Shown piece after piece: positions 46,721 through 58,384 of a stretch of 64,000 nt of DNA. The notes under the pieces were generated by a model. It ran no database searches and was not told the DNA's origin. It saw only the letters and a list, made by a program, of their open reading frames with translations. Every line of letters starts with the position of its first letter. Position 1 is the stretch's first letter. This DNA comes from Coleophoma eucalyptorum (Eukaryota > Ascomycota > Leotiomycetes > Helotiales > Dermateaceae): NCBI GenBank assembly GCA_026120035.1, contig JALRME010000001.1, positions 3,423,909 to 3,487,908 of the forward strand, written 5' to 3'. Both the position numbers and the translations under genes were made by a program.

Positions 46721-48930
46721 GTTCATCAAGCAACTTATCTCCAAGAGCAGTGTATAGAAGCAATGGCTTGCCAATAAAAACAGAGACCCGGGTATAAGTG
46801 CGCTAAAAGACGAATAGAATAATGAAGTTAACCTGTCGGGAACAACACCATTTATCTGAATAATCCAATACAGGGAGAAATAGAGGTGGTAGGTAAAATG
46901 TAAATGCAGTTTCTGACATGATTTGAGCTTTGTAATCCGCCTTTCAACAGGCGTAGTAAGTATTTATAAGCTGATCGGATACGGAGAGACTCAACGAAAA
47001 GGTCGGGCTGACGCGGTCTTAGGTTGGTCCGATACCACAGGGTGCGGCAGTGAGATCTGGCCGACCTTGCTGTACCACAACATAGTTCTTATATCAATCT
47101 AGTGAATAAACATCGAATAACTCTACTCGTAACACCTCTATTCAAAGTAACAAGATCATGCTTGCTGGTCTCAGCGTATCCGAGAAGACCATTGTATTAA
47201 GGATCAAGAAGTCGCACTTTGCTCCCTGCACAAGATAGAATTCTAAAAGTATTTTACAGAGACTTAGCACATGTTTTGCAATCGCGTTCCATTGTTGATT
47301 CGGGACATATGATGAACAGCACAGAAAATACCGAGTGGATGGCCAAGCAGAGAGACATCAACAATGCATTGAGAGGAGATAATGTGCAACCCTGATCCAG
47401 ACTTGCTCTTAGTCTAAGAAATTGGAAAGGTAGAAGAGGATAGAAGAAAAGAGAGATATGAAGCGATCATTCATGGTTTGGTGGGTGAATGAACATCACG
47501 TGATGAGCATAAGGACACGCATTTTCCTGTCCCATCTCTTCGCGGATCTACTATTTCTGGAAAGAAAAGTCCTATATGTATCACCTGGAATTAGTAAACT
47601 GGTAAAACTGGTCCGAAGTGGAAGCCTCCGAGAGACCTGATGGCACAAAATCTTCAAGATCTTAGTGTATTTCCCTTGGGCATCAATAACTATCATACTG
47701 ACGCATGTACACCACATGACTCGTCACTTGCTCAAGGCGAGCAATGCAGTCTCGGCTTCTTCACATCCTATTTCATCACACCAACTAGAATGCTTGGTAG
47801 CATTGAATGCGCAGACTCTTCCATGGATAGAAGTCATATTAATCTACAGGAGTGAGATAAGATTTGATGTCTGAGACTCCATCCTGGTTCAAATACGAAC
47901 ACGATCGGGTGCAAGCTTTCGGCATGTAAGGCTGGTCCAGTCAGAGAAGCCCAAATACGAAGTCGGAAGAACACGACGTATTCTCGGGTTTCAAGCGAAA
48001 GTAGCCAGTCACAGCGCTTTGATGCGTGTCCTGTTGTTTACACTCGAGTTCGTAATCGTACCGTACACTGGCATCTCACTTACCGTGGCTTGTCGATCTG
48101 TGCAGAGTAAGGAAACCGTGACATCTGTATTAATAGCGCAGGCGTATATTCCGGCCTTATTTGTGACAGAAACCCATGGGGCCTTTGTACTTGATGATAA
48201 TACATCCAATCGCATGATCTGTGAGAGTGTAGGCCAGATACACAGACTCTATGGCGACGTGCACTACTATAATTCAGATGATCCGCCTTCCGTTGCGGTT
48301 GTGGGTCGTGAGAAGAAATCAGTTGATGTTCTTGGGGTCTGGATTATTTTTATTCCATCCAGTGGTATGCCGGCCTTTGGCATTCTGCCTCGAGCGTCGG
48401 CAATAACCAAAGCTGTTTATTTGACTATTATTGCTCCGGGCATCCCATTGAAAGGCGTAGCAAAATGCCAGTCGAGGGAATAAAGCTGTAACTATCTCAG
48501 ATGTTGCTTTTGCGACCATAAAACCTTAGCATATTCGTCCCCAAGACAGACTTCAGCTATTTTATATTAAATCCCTTATTCTTGGCGAAAGATGTCATAG
48601 TTGAATATTTACGAGAGATTGTCCAATCAAGACCAAGTTGAAGGGGCAGTTATGTGTTTGCACAGGGCCTACCCGAATACGTTCGAAACAAGATCATCAT
48701 CTTGCGACGGCTATTGCCCCTTTCAGATCTAGCCTTGCGTCAATGCCGACGGCACACTGACAGGTCAAGGGTAAGGTCATTGAGACATGCGATCAGAAAC
48801 ATATCTAGTATATATACCTCGTTGTCCTCCGCTATGCAAAATCCTCAGATACGTTCAAACAACTGCCAGTTGTATCCCACATTACTTTACAATACTGGCA
48901 TTGCTTCTAGTCTCCAAGATTGACCAGACC
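46721..48930. other. 2.2 kb gene-poor region with possible gene relic
   Basis: No intact gene is recognised. On the reverse strand, about 48009-48480, one frame reads as a protein-like sequence interrupted by four TAA/TAG stops; on the forward strand 48019-48483 is open for 154 codons without family features. Either could be a relic, and neither is convincing. The last 150 bp probably promote the P450 gene. Confidence 0.3.
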
Positions 48931-50843
48931 ATGCCTAAAATTATCATGGCGCAAAGCTATGGAGAATCACTCGCTAGAGTGGGCACAATATGCTCTGCAT
49001 TCGCAGCTTTTGTATGTAGTGTAGAAAGTTCAATTACAAACCCCTCTCGACAATGCTCTTCTAACTCGGAGAATCTATAGTATGTTCTCTATTGTGTTGG
49101 CGTCATTATTTACAACATATGCTTTCATCCGCTGTCAAAATATCCAGGTCCGCGAATGAGGGCGGGTATCCACGCCGTCGATTTATGGCATGTTTGGAAA
49201 GGCGATCAACCGCAGGCCGCAGCAGCTTTGCATGAAATATATGGAGATGTTGTACGAACTCGACCAGATACCTTGTCGTACAGAACTGCACAGGCGTTCA
49301 AGGGTAATACGGAAAGCCATTAATTTGTTAACAAAGGCTCATTAAATTCTAGACATCTACGGCACTCGCGCTGGAAAGCACCAGCTCCGAAAGGATCCAC
49401 GGGCATACACAATTACAGGAGAGGATCAGACTCATATTGTTTGTAAGTATCGTATTAATACCTATTATTTTGACTTACCAATACTGGTCAGATTCTAATG
49501 ATGCCGACCACGCTCGTATGCGTAAATTGCTCTCTCACGCATTCTCTGACGCAGCTTTACGACAGCAAGAACCTACGATGCACCAATATTTTGAACTGTT
49601 AGTTCAAAGATTAGGAGAAAAGATTGACAGCGCCGGTGGTGAAGTTGATATATCAAAATGGTATAACTTTATCACCTTTGATATTATTGGGGACATGTGC
49701 TTCGGCGAATCTTTCAACGCTCTCGAGAAAGGGGTCTATCACGTCTGGATGCACAATCTTTTTGCTGGTATCAAATATGCTAGGATCCTGGTAATTGCAG
49801 CTTTCTACAAACCGGCATTAACGATTATGATGGCGATTGCCAAACTCTTTCCAGCAATTTCTAAAGCGAAAAGGGAACATGAGAGTTTTGCACGTCTTAA
49901 GACATTGAAGAGATTGGAGGCAAAAACAGATCGGGCTGATTTCATGACATACGTAAGTTACGGGAAATTCTTGCGATATTGAACCTGCAACTTATTGTTT
50001 GTTTAGATTCTTCGCCACAATGACGAGAGAGGCATGTCGAAAGAAGAGTTGATGGAAACATCAGGACTTCTTATTATAGCAGGATCAGAAACCACTGCTA
50101 CTTTAATGAGTGGAGCTACATATTACCTTCTTAAAACTCCTGAGGCTTATGCAAAAGTCAAGGAAGAAGTCCGGACGGCCTTCAAAAACCCGCAAGAGAT
50201 CACATTAACTTCAACAGCCAGACTACCTTATCTCCATGCGGTTATTGAGGAGTCACTCAGACTATACCCTCCGGTACCGTTTGCCTTGCTTCGAAAGACA
50301 CCGCCTGAGGGAGATATGATTGATGGAAATTTCGTGCCAGGAAATGTAAGTCCACTACATCAGATATCTCTTGGGGCGCGAATTGTATACTAAACGAAGG
50401 ATGTTCATATAGACAAGTATTGGTGTCAATCAGTACGCTGCATACCACACCGCAGAGAACTTTTATGAACCAGAGACCTTTGTGCCAGAACGCTGGCTCC
50501 CAAATCCCCCGGAGCAATACCGTAATGATAGGTCTGATGTTCTTAATCCGTTTTCTCTCGGTCCACGTAATTGCATTGGGAAAAAGTAAGCCTAGCCTTT
50601 TCTAAACCCCTTGTTTATGATTTCAATCTTGCCTAGCTTCTCTATCAAATAAGTTGAATGGTTACTGATTCCAAATTATCTAGCCTTGCCTACAATGAGA
50701 TGCGTTCAATCTTAGCTCGCATGCTATGGCATTTTGAAATGGAAATATTGCCCAGCAGCGAGGATTGGAAAAACCAAAAGATCTATTTTCTATGGGAGAA
50801 GCCAGAGCTAAATGTCAGGCTGTCACGTCGAAAGTTTGATTAG
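48931..50843 (+). CDS. Cytochrome P450 monooxygenase
   Basis: Seven exons: 48931-49011, 49081-49303, 49353-49442, 49492-49952, 50007-50345, 50413-50585 and 50684-50843, closing to 508 aa. The N-terminal anchor is followed by the Pro-rich hinge HPLSKYPGPR. The I-helix oxygen motif AGSETT is at 310-315, the K-helix ExxR at 367-370, PERW near 423, and the haem loop FSLGPRNCIGKN places the thiolate ligand at Cys452. All catalytic elements are intact. The overall text resembles microsomal fungal P450s of the CYP58/CYP65 kind (isotrichodermin C-15 hydroxylase-like), from memory only. An in-frame ATG at 48946 is an alternative start. Nearby hydrolase, regulator and SDR genes suggest a tailoring role. 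Confidence 0.93.
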
Positions 50844-52430
50844 TTAGAATATAAATATGTCAGCAAATGTTTCTATTATTGAACACTTCAAAGAAATACT
50901 TCCCATGGGGAAAAATTACCACATCACAAATACGCCGCCTTTTTGAATATCGTCTCGGATTTGAGGACGTATTTTGATAATCTCCCAGAATTATTATATT
51001 AAAACAGCCTTACCCAATGATATTCTTCTAAAACAAATTGATCAACCCCCGAAGCAAGTAGACAATGGACGTCTGTCCCCGTCTACAGTTCAATTACCCA
51101 TTGCTTAATCCTAGCTGAGCTTAGAAATAGACGTTTCCTAACGTATTCGTAGCTCTGTAACTCCGTATCCCTTTAGAAGAACTAGATACCAACCCGGAAG
51201 AAATACCATTTCAAGTACGACTGATCTACAAGTTAAAGTTTCAGGATGACGCAGGGTTACAGTTGAAGCGGGTGTAAATCACTCCAGTAGATAATAATTT
51301 TATTCTCCGTTGCAAAAACTATATACAAGGACAAATGATGACGTTTGAATAAGGTATTAATTGATGTAGAAATTGTGTCCTTAAGCACGCGATGCGAAAT
51401 GTAAGTCAGCTAAAGAAGGCATATATGGCAACAGCGTATCACTCTAGCATTACCTCAAAAGGGAAGAAAAACAGCTTCAAACTGGTAGAACTTGAGTGTA
51501 GAACGTCAACCCTAGTATATCATACGGCCTCGAGAATCAACAGAATACGAATGAATCAGCTATAATATGATATGGGGACCAATCTCCAAAATAGTTCACA
51601 ATTCTTGATGAAGGCTTGACTAAGGGAGGTGGATTATGACCTCCGACTTCGCTGGTTTTGATCCAGTTGTCGACAAGACTTAATTAACATAAAGTCAAAG
51701 AAGCTTAAGATTGAAAGTTTGGTCGAATTTACGCCATCGTTTTCAATTTCTCACAGTTCATAATTCCCCTTGCTAAGGAGAACGTAAATGAATCTGTTTT
51801 TCTCCTAGAGATATTGATAAGGGAATGTGCTAGGGCTAGTCGGCATCATAGTCCCTGTAATTTAGAATAGCATTAGTACAACAGAACATTTTTGTTCCAA
51901 TTGAAGAAGCAACAAAAGTATCTATAGTTACTATGAATTGTATCAAGCTTTTCATTTTATCACATATTGCTGCAACTATAGGGCATTAAGCTTCTACTGT
52001 TGTGAGGTAGTTTCGATTCCGATCTTTGAGACAAAGCGACATTTCAACCGCAAGGATTGGCTTGTCTCAACCCCGCCGCTTAACCACACTCAAACCACTG
52101 ATTTGTCCACTTGCGACGAGATGGTGAATGACGCAGAGTATGATTGGGTGAAATCAAGAACCTCGAAGTATATAAAACATCTCAAGAACACAGAGGCGCA
52201 GCCAACATAAATCCAATGCTAGGAATAGCTGATTTGACCAGAATTACTTACTGCGTGTCCTAGTGGACATGTAAGACATCGATGAGACGATCGGTAAAAT
52301 CTGTATCTTTTAATATGTTGCCATAAATGCCCTGGCATCACCCACCTTTAGATTGGAACGATTTCGAGTTCAGGTCATATTTGCAGATCTATGGTCGTCA
52401 GCCGCAGCATAGACCAATACTCTACCGAAA
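50844..52430. other. 1.6 kb A+T-rich gene-free region
   Basis: Stops are dense in all six frames and no domain-like stretch appears; the longest ORF (51938-52210) has no features. Probably spacer or degraded repeat, with the hydrolase promoter at its right end. Confidence 0.4.
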
Positions 52431-54132
52431 ATGATCGTCAACCACTCCCCCATGACTCTGAACATTGTACGCGCTATAATTTGGTTTCTGAGATCTATTA
52501 CCCCATTTTCAATCCTCTTCGTTATTATAATAATCCTTCTTCCATCTGATGTACAGCCGTCAAGATATGTTTCTCTTGTTTTCATCGCGGAGACGGCCTT
52601 TTATTTCTTAGTCTTTATCCCGCGCAAATACTACCTCCAACTGCCAACTGCTTATAAACCAATGTTCTTGCGCGATGAACGGAAAACACTCTTCACAAGG
52701 TGCATTCGGTCTGTAACCGATCCAGATCAGCTACTGAAAAAGTGGTTCCCTGGGGCGCCCTTATCGGAGATTAAGCAAGAGAACTTTAAACAGTTTTATC
52801 GAAGGGCCTTTCTCTATAGCGTTGCAGCTTCTGATGAGACCGAGAACGAGGTTGACGAAGCACTTTTGGAGATTGAGAACGATTTGGGACGAAAATTGAA
52901 ACCTGGTCTAGGAGATGCGACGTGTATACCGACCACGACCGACAAGGTGTCCATGATTCATCGGCCTCTTTACTATTATCTGCTATTTATTATGCCACGA
53001 GACATTTTCACTCATATAGCTCAAACCCTTCGAGGATATCAATATTATCGCACTCCTGTATCTCAATGTCTACGAACGTTTCCGCCCCGTCCTCAGGTCT
53101 TTTTCACCAAAAACAAATCCCCCAGCACGAAAATTTCTTACTGGTATACTCCACACACATCGAAGACCAGGTCGCCTGTTGTATTTTTACACGGTATTGG
53201 GATTGGATTGGGAAGCTACGGATCATTTTTGAAGACACTCAGCAAAGAACAACCCAAAGTATTTGAAGAAAAGGACGACGATGGTACCGTTGGGCTTATT
53301 GTGATAGAAAATCTGCCTATCAGCGGCCGGATGTCACCATCCGTGTTGACTTCAGAAGAGTTCTGCTTAGAAATGGAGAAAATTCTCATACACCATAAAA
53401 TTGAAGATTTCACATTAGTTTCGCACTCGTAAGTCTGATTTTTCTATATTATCCTCCCTTTCCGCATACTAACAGATTGATTAGGTATGGAACAGCCCTC
53501 GCGACTCAGCTACTTAAATGTAATCCAATATCTTCTCGCGTTTCATCCCTCATCTTGACAGATCCTGTGAATCTTCTTCTCATGTACCAAGATTTTTCGT
53601 ATAATCTAGTAAGCTTGTTATCTGACAATTCTTCCGATGAGCTCAGCGATCTCTAATATTTGGCCAGACTCGTCGCACTCCAAATTTCGCCAATGAACGC
53701 GAAATGTCTTACGTCGCACGAGATATGGACATAGCATATACTCTTGGACGACGGTTTTTCTGGTCGGAGAATATAATATGGAAGCAGGACCTTCTTACCC
53801 GTCCAGGCAGGACTGAAAAGGATGTGCCACAAGAACGGGCGGTTAGCGTTATGTTATCTGGTCGAGACATGATCGTCGACTCACTTAGTATTGCAACATA
53901 TCTTGCTAATAAATCGTTTCCCGATCCCGGGACCGAGGAGGAGAATCAATGGCTCCAAAAAATATCTGCGAAGGAATCTCCCGTAAGCACCTCGTGGGAC
54001 TCTACTGATAGCGAGCTTCGTGTTTGTTGGCTAGGTGACCTTGACCATGGCCAGATCTACACGACACCGGTTGCATTGAAAAAGCTAATGAATGAGATTT
54101 GGGGCGAATCAGATGAAAGTCCCGAGACCTAA
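52431..54132 (+). CDS. Membrane-bound alpha/beta hydrolase
   Basis: Three exons: 52431-53428, 53485-53608 and 53668-54132, giving 528 aa. Two N-terminal hydrophobic segments (ILFVIIIILLP; LVFIAETAFYFLVFIP) precede a charged cytosolic region and the hydrolase fold. PVVFLHGIGIGLGSY is the oxyanion-hole strand, and the nucleophile elbow VSHSYGTALA has its second Ser codon split by the first intron. The acid is probably Asp in LSGRDMIVDS and the His lies in GDLDHGQIYTT, completing the triad. Lipase, esterase or thioesterase-like activity is plausible; substrate unknown. The start could also be 52452. Neighbours are a P450 on the left and a Zn2Cys6 gene on the right, all on one strand. Confidence 0.85.
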
Positions 54133-54670
54133 GAGCTGGCCTCAAAGCACTCTCATGTATATAAGCTCATAACAGCTGTTATCGTCCGAATGTATATAGT
54201 TAAGAACCAAATATCTATGTAAATAATGTAGAGAATCTATATATTGGTCAGGGTTCGCATTTTCATATTAGAATATTTCTAAATACTATTATCTGTGTGA
54301 TGGTAGGTTAAATAACCTTTATTTAAGGTTGTTACAACCTACCTAAGTAAAATGAAGACGAAATTCTAAGCTAGTACACTAATTATACCAAATACAATTA
54401 GCTTATTCATGTTACTACATAAACTAGGCTCTTTAAGTGATTTTAGTCAGGATTATGCATTAGGCTAACCGGAGTTGGTTAGTAGAGACTAGATTTCATA
54501 TTTACTGTCAGACCTTATCAGTGGGGTGATGTGGCGGGTCGTCAATAATTTTATCCACTGACCAAGCAAAGGTACATCGGTGAAACACCGAAAGCTACGA
54601 ATATTCCAACCGAAGGTTTTGTTCACTGCCAAGAGATAATTCTCTTACTGGCCATAGTCAGGACTCTAAA
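54133..54670. other. Intergenic region with nested palindrome
   Basis: 538 bp, A+T-rich, carrying the nested inverted repeat at 54302-54344 (listed separately). No gene is seen. Confidence 0.4.
54302..54344. repeat. Nested inverted repeats
   Basis: GGTAGGTT (54302-54309) pairs perfectly with AACCTACC (54337-54344). Inside, AACCTT (54314-54319) pairs with AAGGTT (54325-54330) and AGGTTG (54326-54331) pairs with CAACCT (54335-54340), so alternative hairpins compete. Position is 170 bp after the hydrolase stop. Confidence 0.8.
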
Positions 54671-56458
54671 ATGGAGTCAAGAGAATCTCCAGATCTGGCA
54701 CCACAAGCTTGCTCTGCCTGCAGAAAAAGAAAGGGCAGGTGCGACAAGATTATCCCTAGCTGTTCTTTTTGTATAAGGTAAGTCAACTTCCCCTTGATAT
54801 CATTTGTAGCGGCTAAGAGGATTTTGCGATTGGTCAGTAAGGGTCTGCCATGCCTTTACCCCCCTCCTGGTGGAGGTGTGCAAGGCTTCCCTAGTCCCCA
54901 GATCGAGTTTCCAGCAGTCTACTTTTTGGACCACGAGGTCTTTGCCAGATCTTCTCTGCCTTTTCCACCAGCCAGGTCTCAGGTGCCTTTTTACATTGAG
55001 TGCGAGCTGGGTGACCACGCTCATATGAGGCTTATAGCATCTCATTACTTCTCTACTGTGCACCAATGGATGCCGATTGTCTCAAAGCGACTCTTCTATG
55101 ACCACCACTTAAATCCTCTGAACGTCTTTCGAGCAGATGTCGCCCTTCTCTGTCTGAGTATGAAATTAATGATATGGTCTCCACCTTTGGAAAACCCAGA
55201 TCCAATTACTCAAAGTTATATAGGAGCGAGACAGTTCTTGGATAGTGTGGATATGTCTTCCAGCTTAACAATTACGACCCTGCAGAGTAGAATCTTAATT
55301 GCACTCTATGAAATTGGTCACGCGATATATCCGGCTGCGTACCTGTCTGTCGGTGCATGTGCGGAATATGCTATTACGTTGGGTCTTGGCTGGAAGACGG
55401 CATCCTATAACAATGACAGTTCTTATTGGGTCGAGACGGAGGAGCGAAGAAGAGTTTGGTGGGCAGTTGTTATTTTAGAACGGTGCGTAAGATTCAAAAC
55501 ATCCTTTAATGATATTCTTTGGGTTTCATAGAAGTCTCAATGCTACTAAGACCAAAATCGCGTTTTCGTAGCTCTTGTTAATTAGTCAAAAGGTTTCTGG
55601 CTCTTGGGTGGCCCCAGCGACATATCACATCTGAGAGTCCAAAAAGCAGTGATGTCTTACCTGTAGACGATGAGGCTTGGGATGAAGGGGTATGTCGTGC
55701 CAGACCTTTATGAGTAGGCTTTGACCTGATATCGTTAGACCGTAGCTCAAAACTATCCCATCACAACATCCACTCCTGGGAATATCAACATGGGCAGGTT
55801 CGCGCGCCTTGCTCAAGCAACACACTTGCTGGATCTGGTACTCCAATACAATAAGAATTCAATGATGCCAACAGAATTTGTCGACCAAGAAACATATCAA
55901 CTGGACCGGGCCCTCCACGCTTTGATATCTTTCACCATAGAGGAAGCTGGCCGAAGACAAATTAAGCTTTGTTGCCAAACAGCTTTTTGCAATAGGTTGG
56001 AGACATATCCTGTCAGTAAGCATTTGAACTAACGGTCATCAGTGCACTGTTCCTTCTCCATGCCCCGTATCTTTCCGTCCTTAATGGCTCTGGGCCTCGC
56101 CAGAGACTTGCAAAGGAGTCACTGGATAATTCATCATCGGCTATGATAATTGTGTCTCAGAAAATTGTCAGTGGGAATGCTTTGCCGTTCAGTAAAATAT
56201 CCCCACTCGCTTTCCATTGGAACTACCAAGCTTCGGTTTACTTTGCTCGACTAGAGCGGGAGGATCCTACTAAAGGTGCTGCTTTGGCTCTAGAGGCGTT
56301 GCAAAACTGTATGCGGACGGCTCATGCAAGATGGAGATCAGCTGGTGAGTTTTGCCAGCAATTTCCGGCATAGCCATTTGAACTATTGCGCCTAACACAA
56401 TAGACTAGGTGCATATATAGGCATATTAGAAGCACGGCAAACCATGAGCCAGATTTGA
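54671..56458 (+). CDS. Zn2Cys6 transcription factor
   Basis: Six exons: 54671-54777, 54838-55482, 55593-55689, 55739-55995, 56043-56344 and 56409-56458, giving 485 aa. The cluster ACSACRKRKGRC...CSFCISKGLPC follows CX2CX6CX6CX2CX6C and is split by intron 1. The regulatory domain shows EERRRVWWAVVILERFLALG and LPVDDEAWDEG, the usual fungal_trans text, the latter two only after splicing. The 55483-55592 intron is the longest in the gene; the acceptor AAAAG was chosen because it alone restores that motif. The last exon is tiny (17 codons with stop) and needs the ACTAG acceptor at 56408; the nearer ATAG would give an immediate stop. As the only regulator between the P450/hydrolase and SDR genes, it is a candidate local controller. 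Confidence 0.83.
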
Positions 56459-56532
56459 AAGCTATTTATTAAGATCAAAAAAGGAGGGCTATTTTCAGCC
56501 AGTAATAAAACTCATGGTACTGTATAGAGCAT

Positions 56533-57284
56533 TTATTTACCCAAATTTGCATAGCTGTTTGACTTGATGAATTCCGCATGAAACATCCCCCTACCGTATA
56601 CTGGAGATAGACATTTCTCCTTTATAGGACCCATATTTCTCTTGAATTCATCTGTCGCCATAACCGCACGGTGCACTTCCAAACTGGGCCATGCGAGAAG
56701 AAATCTCAATGCTTTTGCCTTTCCAGTCGGTGATTCAGGATGATCAATTTCGCTCGTGAGCCATGCATGTGCTACAGCTTTGACGCCGTTCGGTCGGGAT
56801 AGCGTAGAAGTCGACACTGTCACACCAGCAAGCTCTAATGCTACAGTCTGTTCACTAGACATTGATGTAGGTATCAACAGCGTGAGGATTTCAATCATCG
56901 GAGCTGCAGAGAGGACTTCGGAGGCAGTAAGAGGCTCGTATATTGCTGTATCGCTTATCACGGGTTTTTTGGCGGAAAGAGGAGCTATCAGGTCTTCGAA
57001 ACGCTGGTGGCTGTGCGGAGCCGAACAGGCTTCCTGGGTAGTCCAATCTGGTCAGGTCTTTTAGCTAAAGAAATACCATAAAAGTTTCATAGAGAACTAC
57101 CAATCTTAATGACAAGCCATTCTGGGCTCTCAACCCGACTTGTCCACTGAAGTCCAAGACAACCCGGTTGAGATGCCAGTGCACCAATGGCGTGTTTCCA
57201 GATCAGGCTGCCAGGAGATAAGAGGTCCTCGGGGTCTATTGAAGGGTTGAGTTCAATGCTGATGAATTCTGTTACTGGAGCCAT
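56533..57284 (-). CDS. Uncharacterised dimeric alpha/beta-barrel-like protein
   Basis: Exons 57101-57284 and 56533-57047 join to give 232 aa. The first exon begins MAPVTEFISIELNPSIDPED and continues with LGLQWTSRVESPEWLVIKI, then across the junction DWTTQEACSAPHSHQRFED. This pattern (strand, helix, GLQWTSRVE-like strand, a W...A..H segment) recalls antibiotic-biosynthesis-monooxygenase or EthD-like ferredoxin folds in fungi, and the second half may be a second copy. No catalytic residues can be named. The start at 57284 is preferred over 57368, whose leader is unlike the family. It is convergent with the Zn2Cys6 gene, only 74 bp apart. Confidence 0.7.
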
Positions 57285-58384
57285 TGCTCCACGTCGTGGA
57301 CTAGGCAAAAATGAATCAAGTCCTAAATCTGCGCACAACAAAAGAAAAGCAAAAGGGAAAGACGGCAAATATGTGATAGCCGAGACTTAGTGTAGGGCCC
57401 AAAATTATTCTAAATGGCTTATAAGAATATCGGAGCAGTAAATGATCACCAGAGGCTGTTGGCATTTCATCTACCTGCAGCAAACATCTTGGCCATTTTA
57501 TAGTGGCTCTCTCATATAAAGTCTGCACCCTCGATTGATCTGAAAACCATGCACCGATGAATCCGCAACTTATTTTCAGCCAAGTCGATTGAACCAATGG
57601 ATCAACACGATAGGATATATAAAAGAAGGTTGCCATGACGGAGGCCGACCCGAGCGGTACTTGGGATGCGGCAGCGTGCGCGTATTCCCCGACGCCGCCT
57701 CTGCCATGAGTGCATCCGTAGATTGCCTTAGCGTCCGGCGCTACGGACTGACAGGGGGAAGGGCCATGCGGACATGGTGTGATGCAACTGTCCTGGGCTG
57801 GTTACCTGAGAGACTTTGCTCTTCTCAACAAATCAAAAGACGAGCTGGTCTTACAAAGCCTTGTGCATGGACACAATTGACATTAACCGACTGATTTCTT
57901 CGCCATGGCCCGACTGTCCCGGCTGTTGAGCTTGTGTTCGCAGTATCTCGGTTAGAACGAATCGTTGGTAAATCATGTCTGGGCTGAGCTAGCAACAAAG
58001 CAACAGCCTTTATATCTGGGGCGTGGGCGTTGACAGACGCTGTACATGCGGTTCACATGGCTAGCATAACAAATCCTACAATCCAACCCATAGGGCCAAG
58101 GTCTTCTTATAGGACTAAGGCACTTCCGTGAACTTCGGGTCCGAAATTAAACCCCCCCCCCCCCCCCCCAAAGCTCCGCTCGATCCGATACTCTGAAGAG
58201 ATATATAAGATCAAGTTGGATGCGTTTATTTGATTTCCACATCAAGCTCGCATAGCAATCACTTGCAAATAGCACTTAAAATATTTTTCTCACGCGTCCT
58301 ATCCCTCTTCCGCAGCGTCATTAACTCAATTATTCAATTATTCTTCTGTAGCAGTTTGCGTAAAGATACAAAAACAAACCCAAG
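57285..58384. other. Intergenic region with poly-C tract
   Basis: 1.1 kb between two divergent genes. It contains the poly-C run at 58152-58169 and a TATATAAG at about 58202-58209, some 175 bp before the SDR start. An ORF at 57589-57894 has no features. Confidence 0.4.
58152..58169. repeat. Homopolymer of about 18 C
   Basis: An uninterrupted C tract of about 18 bases about 215 bp upstream of the SDR start codon and just before its TATA-like box. Exact length is likely to be uncertain in any assembly. Confidence 0.85.
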
